From Kiritimatiellia bacterium (lineage in GTDB: Bacteria > Verrucomicrobiota > Kiritimatiellia > RFP12 > UBA1067): DNA of 37,981 nucleotides. The stretch's first letter is position 1. Each line of letters opens with the position of its first letter. The position numbers and the translations under genes were made by a program. The notes below the pieces were generated by a model. It was not told the origin of the DNA. It saw nothing but the letters and a program-made list of their open reading frames with translations, and made no database searches. The DNA lies in assembly GCA_017613085.1 (NCBI GenBank), contig JAGAEL010000192.1, positions 1-37,981 on the forward strand, read 5' to 3'. This document shows, in pieces, positions 1-7,654 of the stretch.

Positions 1-1
1 G

Positions 2-637
2 GCGCCCGCGCTCGACCGTCCGGCGAAACGCTACCTCGGCGAACTGGAACTCACCGCCGAACAACTGGGCGAACAAATCGCGCGGGGCGCCTTGCGTGAA
101 GCCTTTTTAACCGGGCTTCCGCCGGTGCGGACGAAGGCCGCGTTCGAGGAACGGGCCGTCGAAGGGCGCGGGCGGCTTCCGCAGAAACTGACCGGACGGG
201 GCAGGCTCGTCGCCGCCGTGCTGCACGCCGCCGCCGAAGCGGGCGAGCTGATGGAAGGGCAGGGGATACCGCAAGCGACGCTCGACGACCTCGCCGGACA
301 ACTCGCCTGGCTGGTCTTCCCGGGGTTCGCGGAGAGCGTTTCCGACGCCCGGCTCGCGGAATATCCGCGTTATCTGGAGGCGTGCCGCATCCGGCTGACG
401 CGCGCGCGGCTCAACCCGGCGGGCGACGAACGGAAACAGGCGCAGATCGCCCCGTACTGGGAGCGTTATGAAACCTTCGTCACCGCCAAAACCCGCCCGC
501 CCCACAACCCTGCGGCGTTGGAAGAATACCGCTGGCTGGTGGAGGAATTCAGAGTCTCCCTCTTCGCCCAGGAACTCCGCACGCCCGTCCCCGCCTCGGC
601 AAAACGCTTGGATGAGAAATGGCGGGCTGTGCTGTAA
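2..637 (+). CDS. hrpA: ATP-dependent RNA helicase HrpA, C-terminal part (partial)
   Basis: This is the 3' end of a gene whose start lies outside the window; the frame is open from base 2. The last 212 residues match the C-terminal DUF3418 region of HrpA, a DEAH-box RNA helicase involved in mRNA processing and ribosome rescue. Hallmarks seen are VFPGF followed by PRYLEACRIRL, the block EEYRWLVEEFRVSLFAQELRTPVP and the closing SAKRLDEKW, which follow the order of the E. coli protein (there EVRWMIEELRVSLFAQQLGTP and SDKR). No helicase motifs fall inside the window. The stop is one base from the stop of the convergent ATPase gene, with no terminator between them. Identification is firm; activity cannot be judged from this fragment. 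Confidence 0.9.
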   Translation, partial: APALDRPAKRYLGELELTAEQLGEQIARGALREAFLTGLPPVRTKAAFEERAVEGRGRLPQKLTGRGRLVAAVLHAAAEAGELMEGQGIPQATLDDLAGQLAWLVFPGFAESVSDARLAEYPRYLEACRIRLTRARLNPAGDERKQAQIAPYWERYETFVTAKTRPPHNPAALEEYRWLVEEFRVSLFAQELRTPVPASAKRLDEKWRAVL

Positions 638-638
638 A

Positions 639-1748
639 CTACATCTTTTTGACGAGCCATGCCTTGAAGAACGGATTGACAAACCTGTATCTTCCGCCAA
701 ACTGGTAAATGACTCGTTTGTTGACGAGACGGTTAATCGCCGTCCGCAACGCACCGGTACTTGCCGTTCCCACATGCTGCATGAATGTTTCGGAAAAAAT
801 ACGGGATGTGTCAAGTTCGGCGAAAGTACGCAAGACGGACATTTGTAACGGGGTCAATTGCCGCACGGTTTCCCCGAATGCTTCACCCTCGCGGGCAAAA
901 ATACAGTCCAGCGCATACGGTATGCCATCGACAGAAATTCTGGCTCCTGGAAGGGTTGTGTCCCAGATGGCCTCGCACAGTTCCTGTACGTCTCCCGTGA
1001 CGGAATCGGCATATTCAATCAGTTTCCGAGCCGTATCGGAATCAACCCTACGATCTCCTTTTTGGAATCGATCTACGATAAAACGGACGAACTTGTCCGG
1101 CGCGATTGGTCCCACCGTAAACGTCACGGCCGACTTGAAGAACGGACTCTTACTGTCATCGAAAATCCGCATCATATCGTTACGGACACTCCCCGAGAAA
1201 AAATACGAAGTATCCGCTTGGAACTGAATCGTAGAACGCATCTCCGCAAGGACTGCGTCCGACCTCTCGATGTCAAGAATGTCCTGAAATTCGTCAAATA
1301 CCACACACATACGTTCGTCTTTGGCAAGCTTACGTATCATGCCCATCACGACACCAAGCGAATCGGGGGCGTTCGCGGTGCGCGTGTCCACGGAAACCTG
1401 CGGCGTCCCGGTGTTGACATCGAACGACAGCGTCGGACGGAGCTGATGGACAAACGCCATGGCCTTTTTGATAAAAGGCAGGTTCTCATCCGCCTCGGCG
1501 ATTCCATTCATCACTCTACGGCAAAAGTCGGAAAGCGTCCGTATGCAGTATAAATCGACGTACAGCATCTGCATTTTCCGCATACCGCCGATGGCATGTT
1601 TGATCAGCGAGGTCTTACCCATACGCCTTTCGCCCTGCACAACGACATTTTGCCCAGACTCGGCAAACCCCTTGAGTTGTCGTTCGAGTTCCGGTCTCGG
1701 ACAGAAGAACTCGCCGTCAACAACGCATCCATACTTGAACGGATTCAT
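639..1748 (-). CDS. AAA-type ATPase of the MNPFKYG family, function unknown
   Basis: This is a complete 369-residue protein. It opens with MNPFKYGCVVDGEFFCPRP, followed by a Walker A loop GERRMGKTS (about residues 39-47) and a Walker B CVVFDEFQD (about 148-156). The C-terminal 90 residues look like a winged-helix domain (LTPLQMSVLRTFAEL then TAINRLVNKRVIYQ). It belongs to the archaeal-ATPase/STAND-like group of small NTPases that occurs in many paralogous copies in gut bacteria; the cellular role is not known. The start is supported by AAAGGAG about 7 bases upstream. GC content is visibly lower than in hrpA or the DUF445 gene, and a related but broken ATPase gene lies divergently next to it, so horizontal acquisition is likely (inference). 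Confidence 0.8.
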   Translation of the reverse strand: MNPFKYGCVVDGEFFCPRPELERQLKGFAESGQNVVVQGERRMGKTSLIKHAIGGMRKMQMLYVDLYCIRTLSDFCRRVMNGIAEADENLPFIKKAMAFVHQLRPTLSFDVNTGTPQVSVDTRTANAPDSLGVVMGMIRKLAKDERMCVVFDEFQDILDIERSDAVLAEMRSTIQFQADTSYFFSGSVRNDMMRIFDDSKSPFFKSAVTFTVGPIAPDKFVRFIVDRFQKGDRRVDSDTARKLIEYADSVTGDVQELCEAIWDTTLPGARISVDGIPYALDCIFAREGEAFGETVRQLTPLQMSVLRTFAELDTSRIFSETFMQHVGTASTGALRTAINRLVNKRVIYQFGGRYRFVNPFFKAWLVKKM

Positions 1749-1784
1749 GTCTTGCTCCTTTTAAAGCAACTTTTCATGCGCACT

Positions 1785-1814
1785 ATTCTACTACTGTAAA
1801 TAGAGCAAAATCAA
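1785..1814 (-). promoter_or_regulatory. Candidate sigma70 promoter of the ATPase gene
   Basis: On the minus strand, TTGATT (1814-1809) and TAGAAT (1790-1785) are separated by 18 bases in an AT-rich stretch 37 bases before the ATG. The -10 matches the consensus at five of six positions. Confidence 0.5.
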
Positions 1815-1915
1815 GTATGAATTTCATGTTGTGTAATACCCCGAAATGTAGTATCGTGTCTGCGCAAAAGGAACACAGGTTCCGGTAACGGCTGTTCCTA
1901 TTATGGAGAAGACCT

Positions 1916-3243
1916 ATGAAATTCTATGGAAGAGAGAAGGAAATCGCATTTTTGCGCAAGATACGCGGTAATTCGCTGAATCATGCGCAGTTCACCGTCA
2001 TAACAGGCCGTCGTCGTATCGGTAAGACGGAATTGATACGCCATGCCTACGAAGATCGCCCCTTTCTGTATTTCTTCGTCGCTCGTCGTACGGTACGGAA
2101 AAAGAGTTATGCGATTCGTTCCGCACCGAGATCCAAAACAAGCTCGGTGTGTTCCTTCCGGGCGAACAGTCCAGTTTCAAGGACATCTTCAAATGGGTGA
2201 TGCGCTATTCGTGCGAACACCCCACAACCCTTGTGATAGATGAATTCCAGGACTTTCGGCGTGTTGACGCGGCGATCTTTAGTGAGATGCAGCGAGAATG
2301 GGACGAATACCATTCCAACGCCAAGCTCAACCTTGTGGTTTGCGGTAGCCTTAACACGCTCATCAACCGCATCTTCCGCGACGGCAAGGAGCCGCTTTAC
2401 GGTCGCGAGACTGGTTTTCTCAAGATCGCGCCGTTTCCAACGGCAACACTGAAGGAGATCCTTTTCGACCATGCGCCGAAATCCACGCCCGACGACCTTC
2501 TTGCGCTCTTTTCGCTAACGGGCGGCATCGCGAAATATGTCTCTCTGCTGATGGATCATGGAGTCCGTACCCGCGACGAGATGATCGAGGACATGATCGG
2601 CGAAGGGTCGATCTTTCTGGAGGAAGGACGCGCCGGACTTGTCGAGGAATTTGGCAAAGACTACGGTACTTATTTTTCAATCCTTTCCGCTATCGCGGGT
2701 GGTCGGACGGAACGTGCGGAGATTGAGCGCACCGTGGGCGTGGGCGACCTGGGCGGATATCTCCAGCGGCTTGAGAAGGACTATCAAATCATCGCCCGCA
2801 ACCAGCCGCTTTTCGCCAAACCGTTCGCAAAGAATCTGCGGTATCGTATCCGCGACAACTTCTACCTTTTCTGGTTTCGCTTTATCGCCAAACACAGCGC
2901 GGCGGTGGAGCTTGGCGCTTTCGGGCAGTTGCGCGAGATTGTCCGCCGCGACTGGAATATTTTCAGCGGATTCGCCCTTGAACGCTACTTTACTGCAAAA
3001 CTGGCCGAGACCGGGCTCTATACACGGATCGGCGGATGGTGGGACCGAAAAGGTGAAAACGAAATCGACCTTATCGCCGAAAGCGCGCTTGACCATGTCG
3101 CGACATTCTACGAGATCAAGCGGAACATCGGGAATATTTCGCTTCCCCTCCTTGAATCCAAGCGCGATACCTTCCTCCGCGTCACGGGGGAATACTCTGG
3201 CTGGCAGACGCCTTGCCGTGCCCTCTCCCTCGCGGATCTGTAG
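1916..3243 (+). pseudogene. DUF234-type AAA ATPase, interrupted by a -1 frameshift
   Basis: The first reading frame starts at ATG 1916 (GGAGAAG five bases upstream) and gives MKFYGREKEIAFL, Walker A GRRRIGKTE and FLYFFVARR, then loses similarity. From about base 2089 the next frame continues the protein (GTEKELCDSFRTEIQNKLG), with Walker B TLVIDEFQD, a winged-helix middle and a C-terminal block ENEIDLIAE...YEIKRN typical of the PD-(D/E)XK-like part of DUF234 ATPases. Repairing one missing base near 2084-2095 gives an intact protein of about 442 residues, so the break is a single indel. It is either a recent pseudogene or an assembly error. No slippery heptamer is seen at the join. It ends five bases from the convergent DUF445 gene. 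Function of the family is not established; some members sit in toxin-antitoxin or defence-like contexts. Confidence 0.8.
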
Positions 3244-3248
3244 CCTGC

Positions 3249-4550
3249 TTATCGTGCCAACAGCTGGATCCCGCCCACGAGTGCGCCGAGGACGTATCCC
3301 AGCACTTGGATCGCGCTCAGGTGCTGGGCGGCGAGTTCGTTGAGTATCCTGTGGAAGTGGGCGATGTCCTGCGCGTTGATCGCGTCCTCGACGCGCTCCG
3401 CCAGGCGCAGTTTCTCCACGAGCGCATCCTTGTTCTCCGCCAGGTAGGCGAGAAGCCGGTCTTTGGCGTTGGGGAGCGCGGTATTCTCCACCCAGTTCCA
3501 CAATTTTTCGGAGGAGAAGGCGCGGGAGACGAGTTTCGGGATTTCCTCGCGCACGTATTGGGTGATAAACGCCCGCCCTTTCCGCTTCAATTCGCCCGTG
3601 AAACCCTCCAGTTTCACGCGCCCCTGCTCGCTCTTCAGCCATTCTCCCGCCTTCTCGCCGACCAGCAACAGCTTGTCGCGGAACATGTCCTGCGTGGACT
3701 GCGCTGAAAGCCATTCGGCGAGCAGACTGCGGATCACCGCCTCGTCGGCGAAGAAATCCATGATGGGATCCACCAGGAAATCGGGAAGGAGGGGTAGTGC
3801 GCTGAGGTGGGCGCGCAACCGTGTGCGGATCGTCCGCACCAGTTCGGGGGCGTTCGTTTGGATCACCTCGATGATTTTCTTCGCGAGGAAATCGCGTGTC
3901 TCCGGATCCTTCAGGCGGGGGGCGAGGGTTTCGTCCCAGAACGTCTGCAGCTGGTCGGGGGTGATGAACCGTTCGAGGATTCCGCCGACCGCGTTCTCGA
4001 TTTCCGGGACAAGCAGCCGCACGATGTCCTCCTCGTGCCGTTGCAACATCTCCTGCGCCATCTTGCGCCCCTTTTCCATCGTTTCGGGGCGGGACAGGAA
4101 CGAACGGGCCTCCTGTTCGAATTCGGCGATCAGGGCTTCCGCCGGCAGCAGTTCGTTCCCGACCTGATGCCCGATCTGCCGCGCCATGTTCGCCTTGTTG
4201 CGCGGGAGAAGCCCCTGCGGCCAGACGAACAGCCACTTTTTTTCCTCGTAGGGCCGGAAGAGCATGAGGATGGCGAGCCAGTTCGTGACATAGCCGATCG
4301 CGGCGGCGATCAAGACCGTCAGTACCCGCCCCGACAGCCACGTCGGCAGGCACCCCGACACATCGACGCCGAAGCGGCCGAGCACGCCGTTCACCACCAC
4401 GTAGCCGCACGTCACGAAGCTGAACGGCAGCAGCACCAGTTCCGCCAGCGCGAATCCCCTCGCCGCCAGCCCTTTTTCCGGATTCCGGATAATCGCCCAG
4501 CGAAGCCCGAAACCCGAATTCGGCCCCGCATCTTTGACGGTCGTTCCCAT
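3249..4550 (-). CDS. DUF445 family membrane protein
   Basis: This is a 433-residue protein with two hydrophobic segments near the N-terminus, the second carrying AAIGYVTNWLAILMLFRPYEE, followed by WPQGLLPRNKANMARQIG. A long charged helical domain (about residues 110-400) leads to the C-terminal HFHRILNELAAQHLSAIQVLG and a last hydrophobic helix GYVLGALVGGIQLL. This order is the DUF445 signature. The family is widespread and its biochemical role is unknown; it is thought to be anchored in the inner membrane with a large helical domain. I chose the ATG at 4550 (MGTTVKD, with AAAGGGA upstream). A longer frame reaches 4619 but its extra residues look non-coding. A GTG at 4568 is a possible alternative. 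Confidence 0.85.
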   Translation of the reverse strand: MGTTVKDAGPNSGFGLRWAIIRNPEKGLAARGFALAELVLLPFSFVTCGYVVVNGVLGRFGVDVSGCLPTWLSGRVLTVLIAAAIGYVTNWLAILMLFRPYEEKKWLFVWPQGLLPRNKANMARQIGHQVGNELLPAEALIAEFEQEARSFLSRPETMEKGRKMAQEMLQRHEEDIVRLLVPEIENAVGGILERFITPDQLQTFWDETLAPRLKDPETRDFLAKKIIEVIQTNAPELVRTIRTRLRAHLSALPLLPDFLVDPIMDFFADEAVIRSLLAEWLSAQSTQDMFRDKLLLVGEKAGEWLKSEQGRVKLEGFTGELKRKGRAFITQYVREEIPKLVSRAFSSEKLWNWVENTALPNAKDRLLAYLAENKDALVEKLRLAERVEDAINAQDIAHFHRILNELAAQHLSAIQVLGYVLGALVGGIQLLAR

Positions 4551-4625
4551 ACCGATCCCTTTCACGATTGAACAGCCTGAAAATCGCGACATTGTACCAA
4601 ATGATTCTCCGTCGGACAATAGGTA

Positions 4626-4654
4626 TTGTGAAAGCGGGTGTTTTTTGCTATGCT
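4626..4654 (+). promoter_or_regulatory. Candidate promoter of the first chaperone gene
   Basis: TTGTGA (4626-4631) and TATGCT (4649-4654) are separated by exactly 17 bases, 45 bases before the chaperone ATG. Each box matches the sigma70 consensus at four of six positions. Confidence 0.45.
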
Positions 4655-4698
4655 GTTTTCTTCAACGTTCACATGAGTCACCAGGAGGAGGCTATACG

Positions 4699-5163
4699 AT
4701 GGAATCGTCGGAAATCATTCGTTCGTTTTGCGAGAAGATCGGTATCGGTTATGAACCCGATGCCGACGGCGTGTGTTCGTTCGAGGCGGACGGGCTACTC
4801 GTCTCGATACACGACCTTCGCGAGCTCGACACCATCGCGCTTGTCGGTGACCTCGGCGAGCCGCCGCCGGAACGGCTCGAACTCCTTTACAAAACCATGC
4901 TCGAATCGAACCACCTGTTCGGTGGAACCGGCGGCGCCACGTTGTCGCTCGATCCCGCGACGGGGCACTTCGCCCTCTGTCTCGCCATGCCGTGCCGGGC
5001 GCTCGACGCCGATTCCTTCTACGCGGCGACGGAGCGTTTCGTGTCCACGATGGAGACGTGGAAAAAGCTCGTCGGCGATTTTCGTTCGGTTTTGCCGCCC
5101 CTTGCGGAGACGGAGGCGGAGATGCCGCGCGGTCTTTCGGATGCGGGCTTTATGCAGGTGTAG
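4699..5163 (+). CDS. CesT/Tir-type secretion chaperone-like protein 1
   Basis: This is a small acidic protein of 154 residues. It has the layout of class I type III secretion chaperones: an N-terminal helix (EIIRSFCEKIGIG), a strand pair around FEADGLLVSI, the characteristic LGEPPPERLELLYKTMLESN, then GGTGGATLSLDP and a C-terminal helix (FYAATERFVSTMETWKKLVGDF). In the family such proteins form dimers in the cytosol and bind the N-terminal part of a secreted partner. The start is fixed by AGGAGGAG eight bases upstream. It stands 99 bases before a 475-residue protein, its likely partner. The same pairing occurs again at 7057-8959. The last residues are AGFMQV, almost the same as in the second chaperone. 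No secretion apparatus gene is in the window, so the type III link rests on the fold and context. Confidence 0.75.
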   Translation: MESSEIIRSFCEKIGIGYEPDADGVCSFEADGLLVSIHDLRELDTIALVGDLGEPPPERLELLYKTMLESNHLFGGTGGATLSLDPATGHFALCLAMPCRALDADSFYAATERFVSTMETWKKLVGDFRSVLPPLAETEAEMPRGLSDAGFMQV

Positions 5164-5192
5164 CCGAACAGCGGTTTTGAGGGTGTGAAGTG

Positions 5193-5222
5193 TGTAACCT
5201 TTTCCTCGTAAACGTGTAAACC
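5193..5222 (+). promoter_or_regulatory. Bipartite element upstream of effector candidate 1
   Basis: TGTAACCTTTTC (5193-5204), ten variable bases, then TGTAAACC (5215-5222), 40 bases before the ATG at 5263. The same two boxes with the same spacing occur before effector candidate 2 at 7589-7618. The arrangement could be an ECF-type promoter (GTAACC as -35, CGTAAA-like -10, 15-16 bases apart) or two half-sites of an activator 22 bases apart. Confidence 0.55.
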
Positions 5223-5262
5223 GTTTAATCAATCTCATTCCAGAACAGAAAGGAGATTGGCC

Positions 5263-6690
5263 ATGCCTACCAACGTCAGTGGTTATAACCCGGTGTTCCG
5301 TTCATTCGTGCAGTTCGCACAGACCAACCTCGACGCGGGAGAAAAGAAGGCCATCGCGAACGCGACGGTCCAGACGCCCCTCGACGGGCGCAAGATCCTC
5401 GCCATCAGCGCCTCGAAGGGCGATCGCGTGGGCGCTATCTTCACCCGCACGGCCGGCGAGCAACGCGCCAACGATGCCACGCGCACACTCTTCCTCAGAT
5501 CCGTCGTCAACCTCTTCGGCGGGGCGTCGAAGATTCCCGCCTCCGTCCGCGAGGCCCTCAACCTAGAGGACTTCGGTTGCGGGAAGCCGCTCACCGCCCG
5601 CCGCATCATGGCCGTGAAGGAGGCGATCGACGCGCACTTGTCCGCCGTTCCCGACACGCTCGACGTGACGGTCGAAGGCCAGACCGTCACCTTCGAGAAG
5701 TGGCACTACGAGCGGATGGTTGACGCGATGCCTGAATCGGAACGGCCTCGCGGCCTTGCCGGGCGCGCCCAGCTCGCCACCCAGCTCCAGACGCTTCTCG
5801 CCTCGCGTATCGCCAACGGGCTCACGATCCTCCGCGACGTGCGCGCCGGCAACGGCAACCTCCATCGCGCCACGGCGGAAAACGTCTCCGACCTCACCCT
5901 CGCGCTCCATACGCTCGGACTCCGCAACGGCGAAAAGATGCCGAACGGTTCGTTCTCGGTCGCCGACCCCGACGGCAAGCTCGCGAAGTGGCTGGACACC
6001 TCCCCCGACGTCTACCTGCGTTCGTCGTCGCACCTCGAAGCCTACCAGAAGATGAAGGTGGACGGGCACGCCAATATGCTGCGCGGAATCGACGTCCCGG
6101 AAGGACGGCACGGGCTCATGGCCGGTATGCGGACCGTCCACTACGGCACCATCCCCGACATCAACCACCTTGAAGACGCCGACGGCTGCGGCCCGAAGCG
6201 CCGCCTCTTCCTCAAGTGCGAATCGCACGGCGCGTTCCACAACACGGCTTGGGACAAGGATATGCAGGCCGCGCTCTCGCCGGGGATGAGGCCGCGTGAA
6301 GCCCGCGACGGCGACTGGGCGGAATCCCTCCGCCATGCGTTCTCGTTCATAGAGACGCGCGGTGTCGATCCCACCCAGGGCGGGGCGCGCAAGGAGCACA
6401 TGACCCGGAACGTCAAGGAGGCCTACAAAAAGGCGGTTGACGACCTCAAGGCGGCGGGGCGCAAAGACCTGGCGGACATCCTGGCCTCCCGGAACGTCGA
6501 AAAAGGCGGCGCGATGCTGCTCTTGGACAACCTCAACAAGGCCGTCGCCGCCGATCCGGACTGCCGCTTGCTCGACACCATCGCGCAAGACTTGCTGCGG
6601 GCCGCCCAGCAGGACGCCGCCGGCCTGCACGGCGCACCCGACAACCGCCTCGGCAACGAAATCATGATCGAGGTTCAGGATATGGCATGA
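5263..6690 (+). CDS. Putative secreted effector 1, partner of the upstream chaperone
   Basis: This is a 475-residue soluble protein with no signal peptide and no membrane segment. No known enzyme motif was recognised. Residues 69-86 (ANDATRTLFLRSVVNLFG) and 107-115 (GKPLTARRI) recur in the large protein of the second cassette, which marks a shared N-terminal module. The middle and C-terminal parts (for example RRLFLKCESHG and a long helical region from about residue 380) are unlike those of the second protein. A shared N-terminal part with divergent bodies is what chaperone-bound secreted effectors usually look like. I chose ATG 5263, five bases after AAGGAGAT; a TTG at 5257 falls inside the ribosome binding site and is unlikely. 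The role as an effector is inferred from gene order and this architecture. It could also be an unrelated chaperone client. Confidence 0.6.
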   Translation: MPTNVSGYNPVFRSFVQFAQTNLDAGEKKAIANATVQTPLDGRKILAISASKGDRVGAIFTRTAGEQRANDATRTLFLRSVVNLFGGASKIPASVREALNLEDFGCGKPLTARRIMAVKEAIDAHLSAVPDTLDVTVEGQTVTFEKWHYERMVDAMPESERPRGLAGRAQLATQLQTLLASRIANGLTILRDVRAGNGNLHRATAENVSDLTLALHTLGLRNGEKMPNGSFSVADPDGKLAKWLDTSPDVYLRSSSHLEAYQKMKVDGHANMLRGIDVPEGRHGLMAGMRTVHYGTIPDINHLEDADGCGPKRRLFLKCESHGAFHNTAWDKDMQAALSPGMRPREARDGDWAESLRHAFSFIETRGVDPTQGGARKEHMTRNVKEAYKKAVDDLKAAGRKDLADILASRNVEKGGAMLLLDNLNKAVAADPDCRLLDTIAQDLLRAAQQDAAGLHGAPDNRLGNEIMIEVQDMA

Positions 6691-6771
6691 CCTTGGCATC
6701 CCTGCGCCTGTAAACGAGATGGAACAGCGACGTTCGTCGCCTGGTTCTTGCGAAGAGGCGCGGGGGAAAGG

Positions 6772-6798
6772 GACAAACGAGACAAACAGGACAAACGG
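6772..6798. repeat. Three tandem copies of a 9-base unit GACAAACNN
   Basis: GACAAACGA, GACAAACAG and GACAAACGG follow each other without gaps, then GACAT begins a degenerate fourth copy. It is too short and too regular to be a CRISPR array. Confidence 0.8.
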
Positions 6799-6845
6799 GA
6801 CATCATTGTCCGTGTTGTCGTTTTCATCTCGCGCGGAGGAAAAAT

Positions 6846-6871
6846 CGGGAGGGTTGCGCCCCGTCGCGACC
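6846..6871 (+). repeat. REP-like hairpin, copy 1
   Basis: CGGGAG is followed by a stem GGTTGCG (6852-6858), loop CCCCGT and complementary arm CGCGACC (6865-6871), with one G-T pair. The GGGAG prefix and stem-loop resemble the copies at 6907, 6943, 30907 and 37924. Confidence 0.55.
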
Positions 6872-6906
6872 GAGTGGCTGTCGGATGTCGGGCGTCGCCT
6901 GTCGTG

Positions 6907-6934
6907 CGGGAGGGCGCGTGTCCCCACGCGCCGC
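6907..6934 (+). repeat. REP-like hairpin, copy 2
   Basis: The 28-base unit begins CGGGAG, then forms a perfect 8-pair stem GGCGCGTG / CACGCGCC around the loop TCCC (6913-6932), and ends GC. It aligns without gaps to the copies at 30907-30934 and 37924-37951 on the other strand, which have other bases in the stem but keep the pairing. Confidence 0.7.
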
Positions 6935-6942
6935 ATGGGAAC

Positions 6943-6968
6943 GGACGCGACGAAGCGCGTCCCTCCCT
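6943..6968 (-). repeat. REP-like hairpin, copy 3, inverted
   Basis: Read on the minus strand, GGGAG precedes the stem GGACGCG, loop CTTCGT and arm CGCGTCC (6962-6943). It faces copy 2 eight bases away, the inverted pairing typical of REP/BIME elements. Confidence 0.6.
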
Positions 6969-7002
6969 GTTTTTGGAATCTCTGCACCCGGTTACAAAGT
7001 CT

Positions 7003-7031
7003 TTGACATTTCAGGCGTTCTTTTGTATACA
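7003..7031 (+). promoter_or_regulatory. Sigma70-like promoter of the second chaperone gene
   Basis: A perfect TTGACA (7003-7008) and TATACA (7026-7031) are separated by 17 bases, giving a predicted transcription start near 7038, about 19 bases before the ATG. GGTTACAAAG just upstream (6990-6999) is an inverted form of the GTAACC box seen before the effector candidates. Confidence 0.7.
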
Positions 7032-7056
7032 TGAATGCGCAGAAAGGAACTGGATC

Positions 7057-7500
7057 ATGGAATTCAACGAACTGATCTCCGATTTCGCCACTCGCCACGG
7101 TATCGAGGGGCTTTCCGCCGAACACGGCGCGACTGCGCTTGACGTGGACGGCATCGTCGTCACCCTCGTCGAAAGCGGCGACGCCCTCATCGCCACCGCC
7201 GAAATCGGTGAACCGCCCGTCGAAGGACGCATGGAATTCGCCGACGCGCTTCTGGAGGCGAATCTCGGCGCGGACGCCGTTTTCGCCAAAAACCACGAAA
7301 ACGGGCAGTACATCTTGGAACGCCGCCTCGCACTCGCCGCATTGGACGGTGCGGCCTTCGACGTCGCGCTCGGAAACTTTGTGAACCAGACGGAAACATG
7401 GCGCAAGTTCTTGGCGGACTTCCGCCCCTTCGCGGAAACGGCGGCGGAGGCGGAAATCGAGTCCCCGGCCTTCGGCGCGGGCGGCTTCATGCAGGTGTAG
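7057..7500 (+). CDS. CesT/Tir-type secretion chaperone-like protein 2
   Basis: This is a 147-residue protein with the same layout as the protein at 4699-5163: an N-terminal helix (FNELISDFATRHGIEG), strands around LDVDGIVVTLVES and IATAEIGEPPVE, then a helix FADALLEANL, GAD-AVFAKNHENGQYILERRL, and a C-terminal helix FVNQTETWRKFLADFRPF. EIGEPPVEGRMEFADALLEAN lines up with DLGEPPPERLELLYKTMLESN of the first chaperone. It ends GGFMQV. AGAAAGGA lies eight bases before the ATG. A longer open frame runs upstream through the hairpin region but has no start signal and is rejected. Its likely client is the gene at 7655. A terminator between them suggests that chaperone and client have separate transcripts. 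Confidence 0.75.
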   Translation: MEFNELISDFATRHGIEGLSAEHGATALDVDGIVVTLVESGDALIATAEIGEPPVEGRMEFADALLEANLGADAVFAKNHENGQYILERRLALAALDGAAFDVALGNFVNQTETWRKFLADFRPFAETAAEAEIESPAFGAGGFMQV

Positions 7501-7523
7501 CCGTAACCTGTACGCACATTCAA

Positions 7524-7566
7524 GGGCACGAAAATCTGCAAATCGGGATTTCGTGCCCGTTTTATT
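7524..7566 (+). terminator. Rho-independent terminator after chaperone 2
   Basis: The perfect 10-pair stem GGGCACGAAA / TTTCGTGCCC (7524-7533 and 7549-7558) is followed by GTTTTATT. It separates chaperone 2 from effector candidate 2, which then needs its own promoter. Confidence 0.85.
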
Positions 7567-7588
7567 TCCCGCAGCCAGGTTTTTGAAA

Positions 7589-7618
7589 TGTAACCTTTTC
7601 GATTTCGGCGCGTAAACC
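7589..7618 (+). promoter_or_regulatory. Bipartite element upstream of effector candidate 2
   Basis: TGTAACCTTTTC (7589-7600), ten bases, then CGTAAACC (7611-7618), 36 bases before the ATG. It matches the element at 5193-5222 in sequence, spacing and distance to the start. Because a terminator lies just upstream, it is the best candidate for the promoter of this gene. Confidence 0.6.
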
Positions 7619-7654
7619 AGATGAAACGCAACCACACCACGAAAGGAGTTCATC

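Larger units (their letters stand above)
6691..7002. other. Non-coding spacer between the two cassettes
   Basis: About 310 bases without a credible gene. The start resembles the right half of the bipartite element: TGTAAACGAGATGGAAC at 6709-6725, against CGTAAACCAGATGAAAC at 7611-7627. It then holds a 9-base tandem repeat and three hairpins described separately. Open frames that run through it lack a ribosome binding site and family resemblance. Confidence 0.7.

Noticed and set aside
2084-2100. Programmed frameshift in the DUF234 ATPase
   Set aside because: No slippery heptamer, no downstream pseudoknot and no internal Shine-Dalgarno were seen; a plain indel explains it.
2677-4410. Minus-strand frame of 577 codons over the ATPase and DUF445 genes
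   Set aside because: DUF445 is clearly encoded in another frame of the same strand (3249-4550); this frame is Arg/Gly-rich noise. The antisense frames at 9078-10565, 14671-16341, 17155-19287 and 30544-32358 were rejected for the same reason.
6772-6798. CRISPR-like repeat
   Set aside because: Three 9-base units without spacers are not a CRISPR array.
6748-7056. N-terminal extension of the second chaperone
   Set aside because: The open frame upstream crosses the repeat and hairpins and the promoter at 7003-7031; homology to the first chaperone begins right after ATG 7057.
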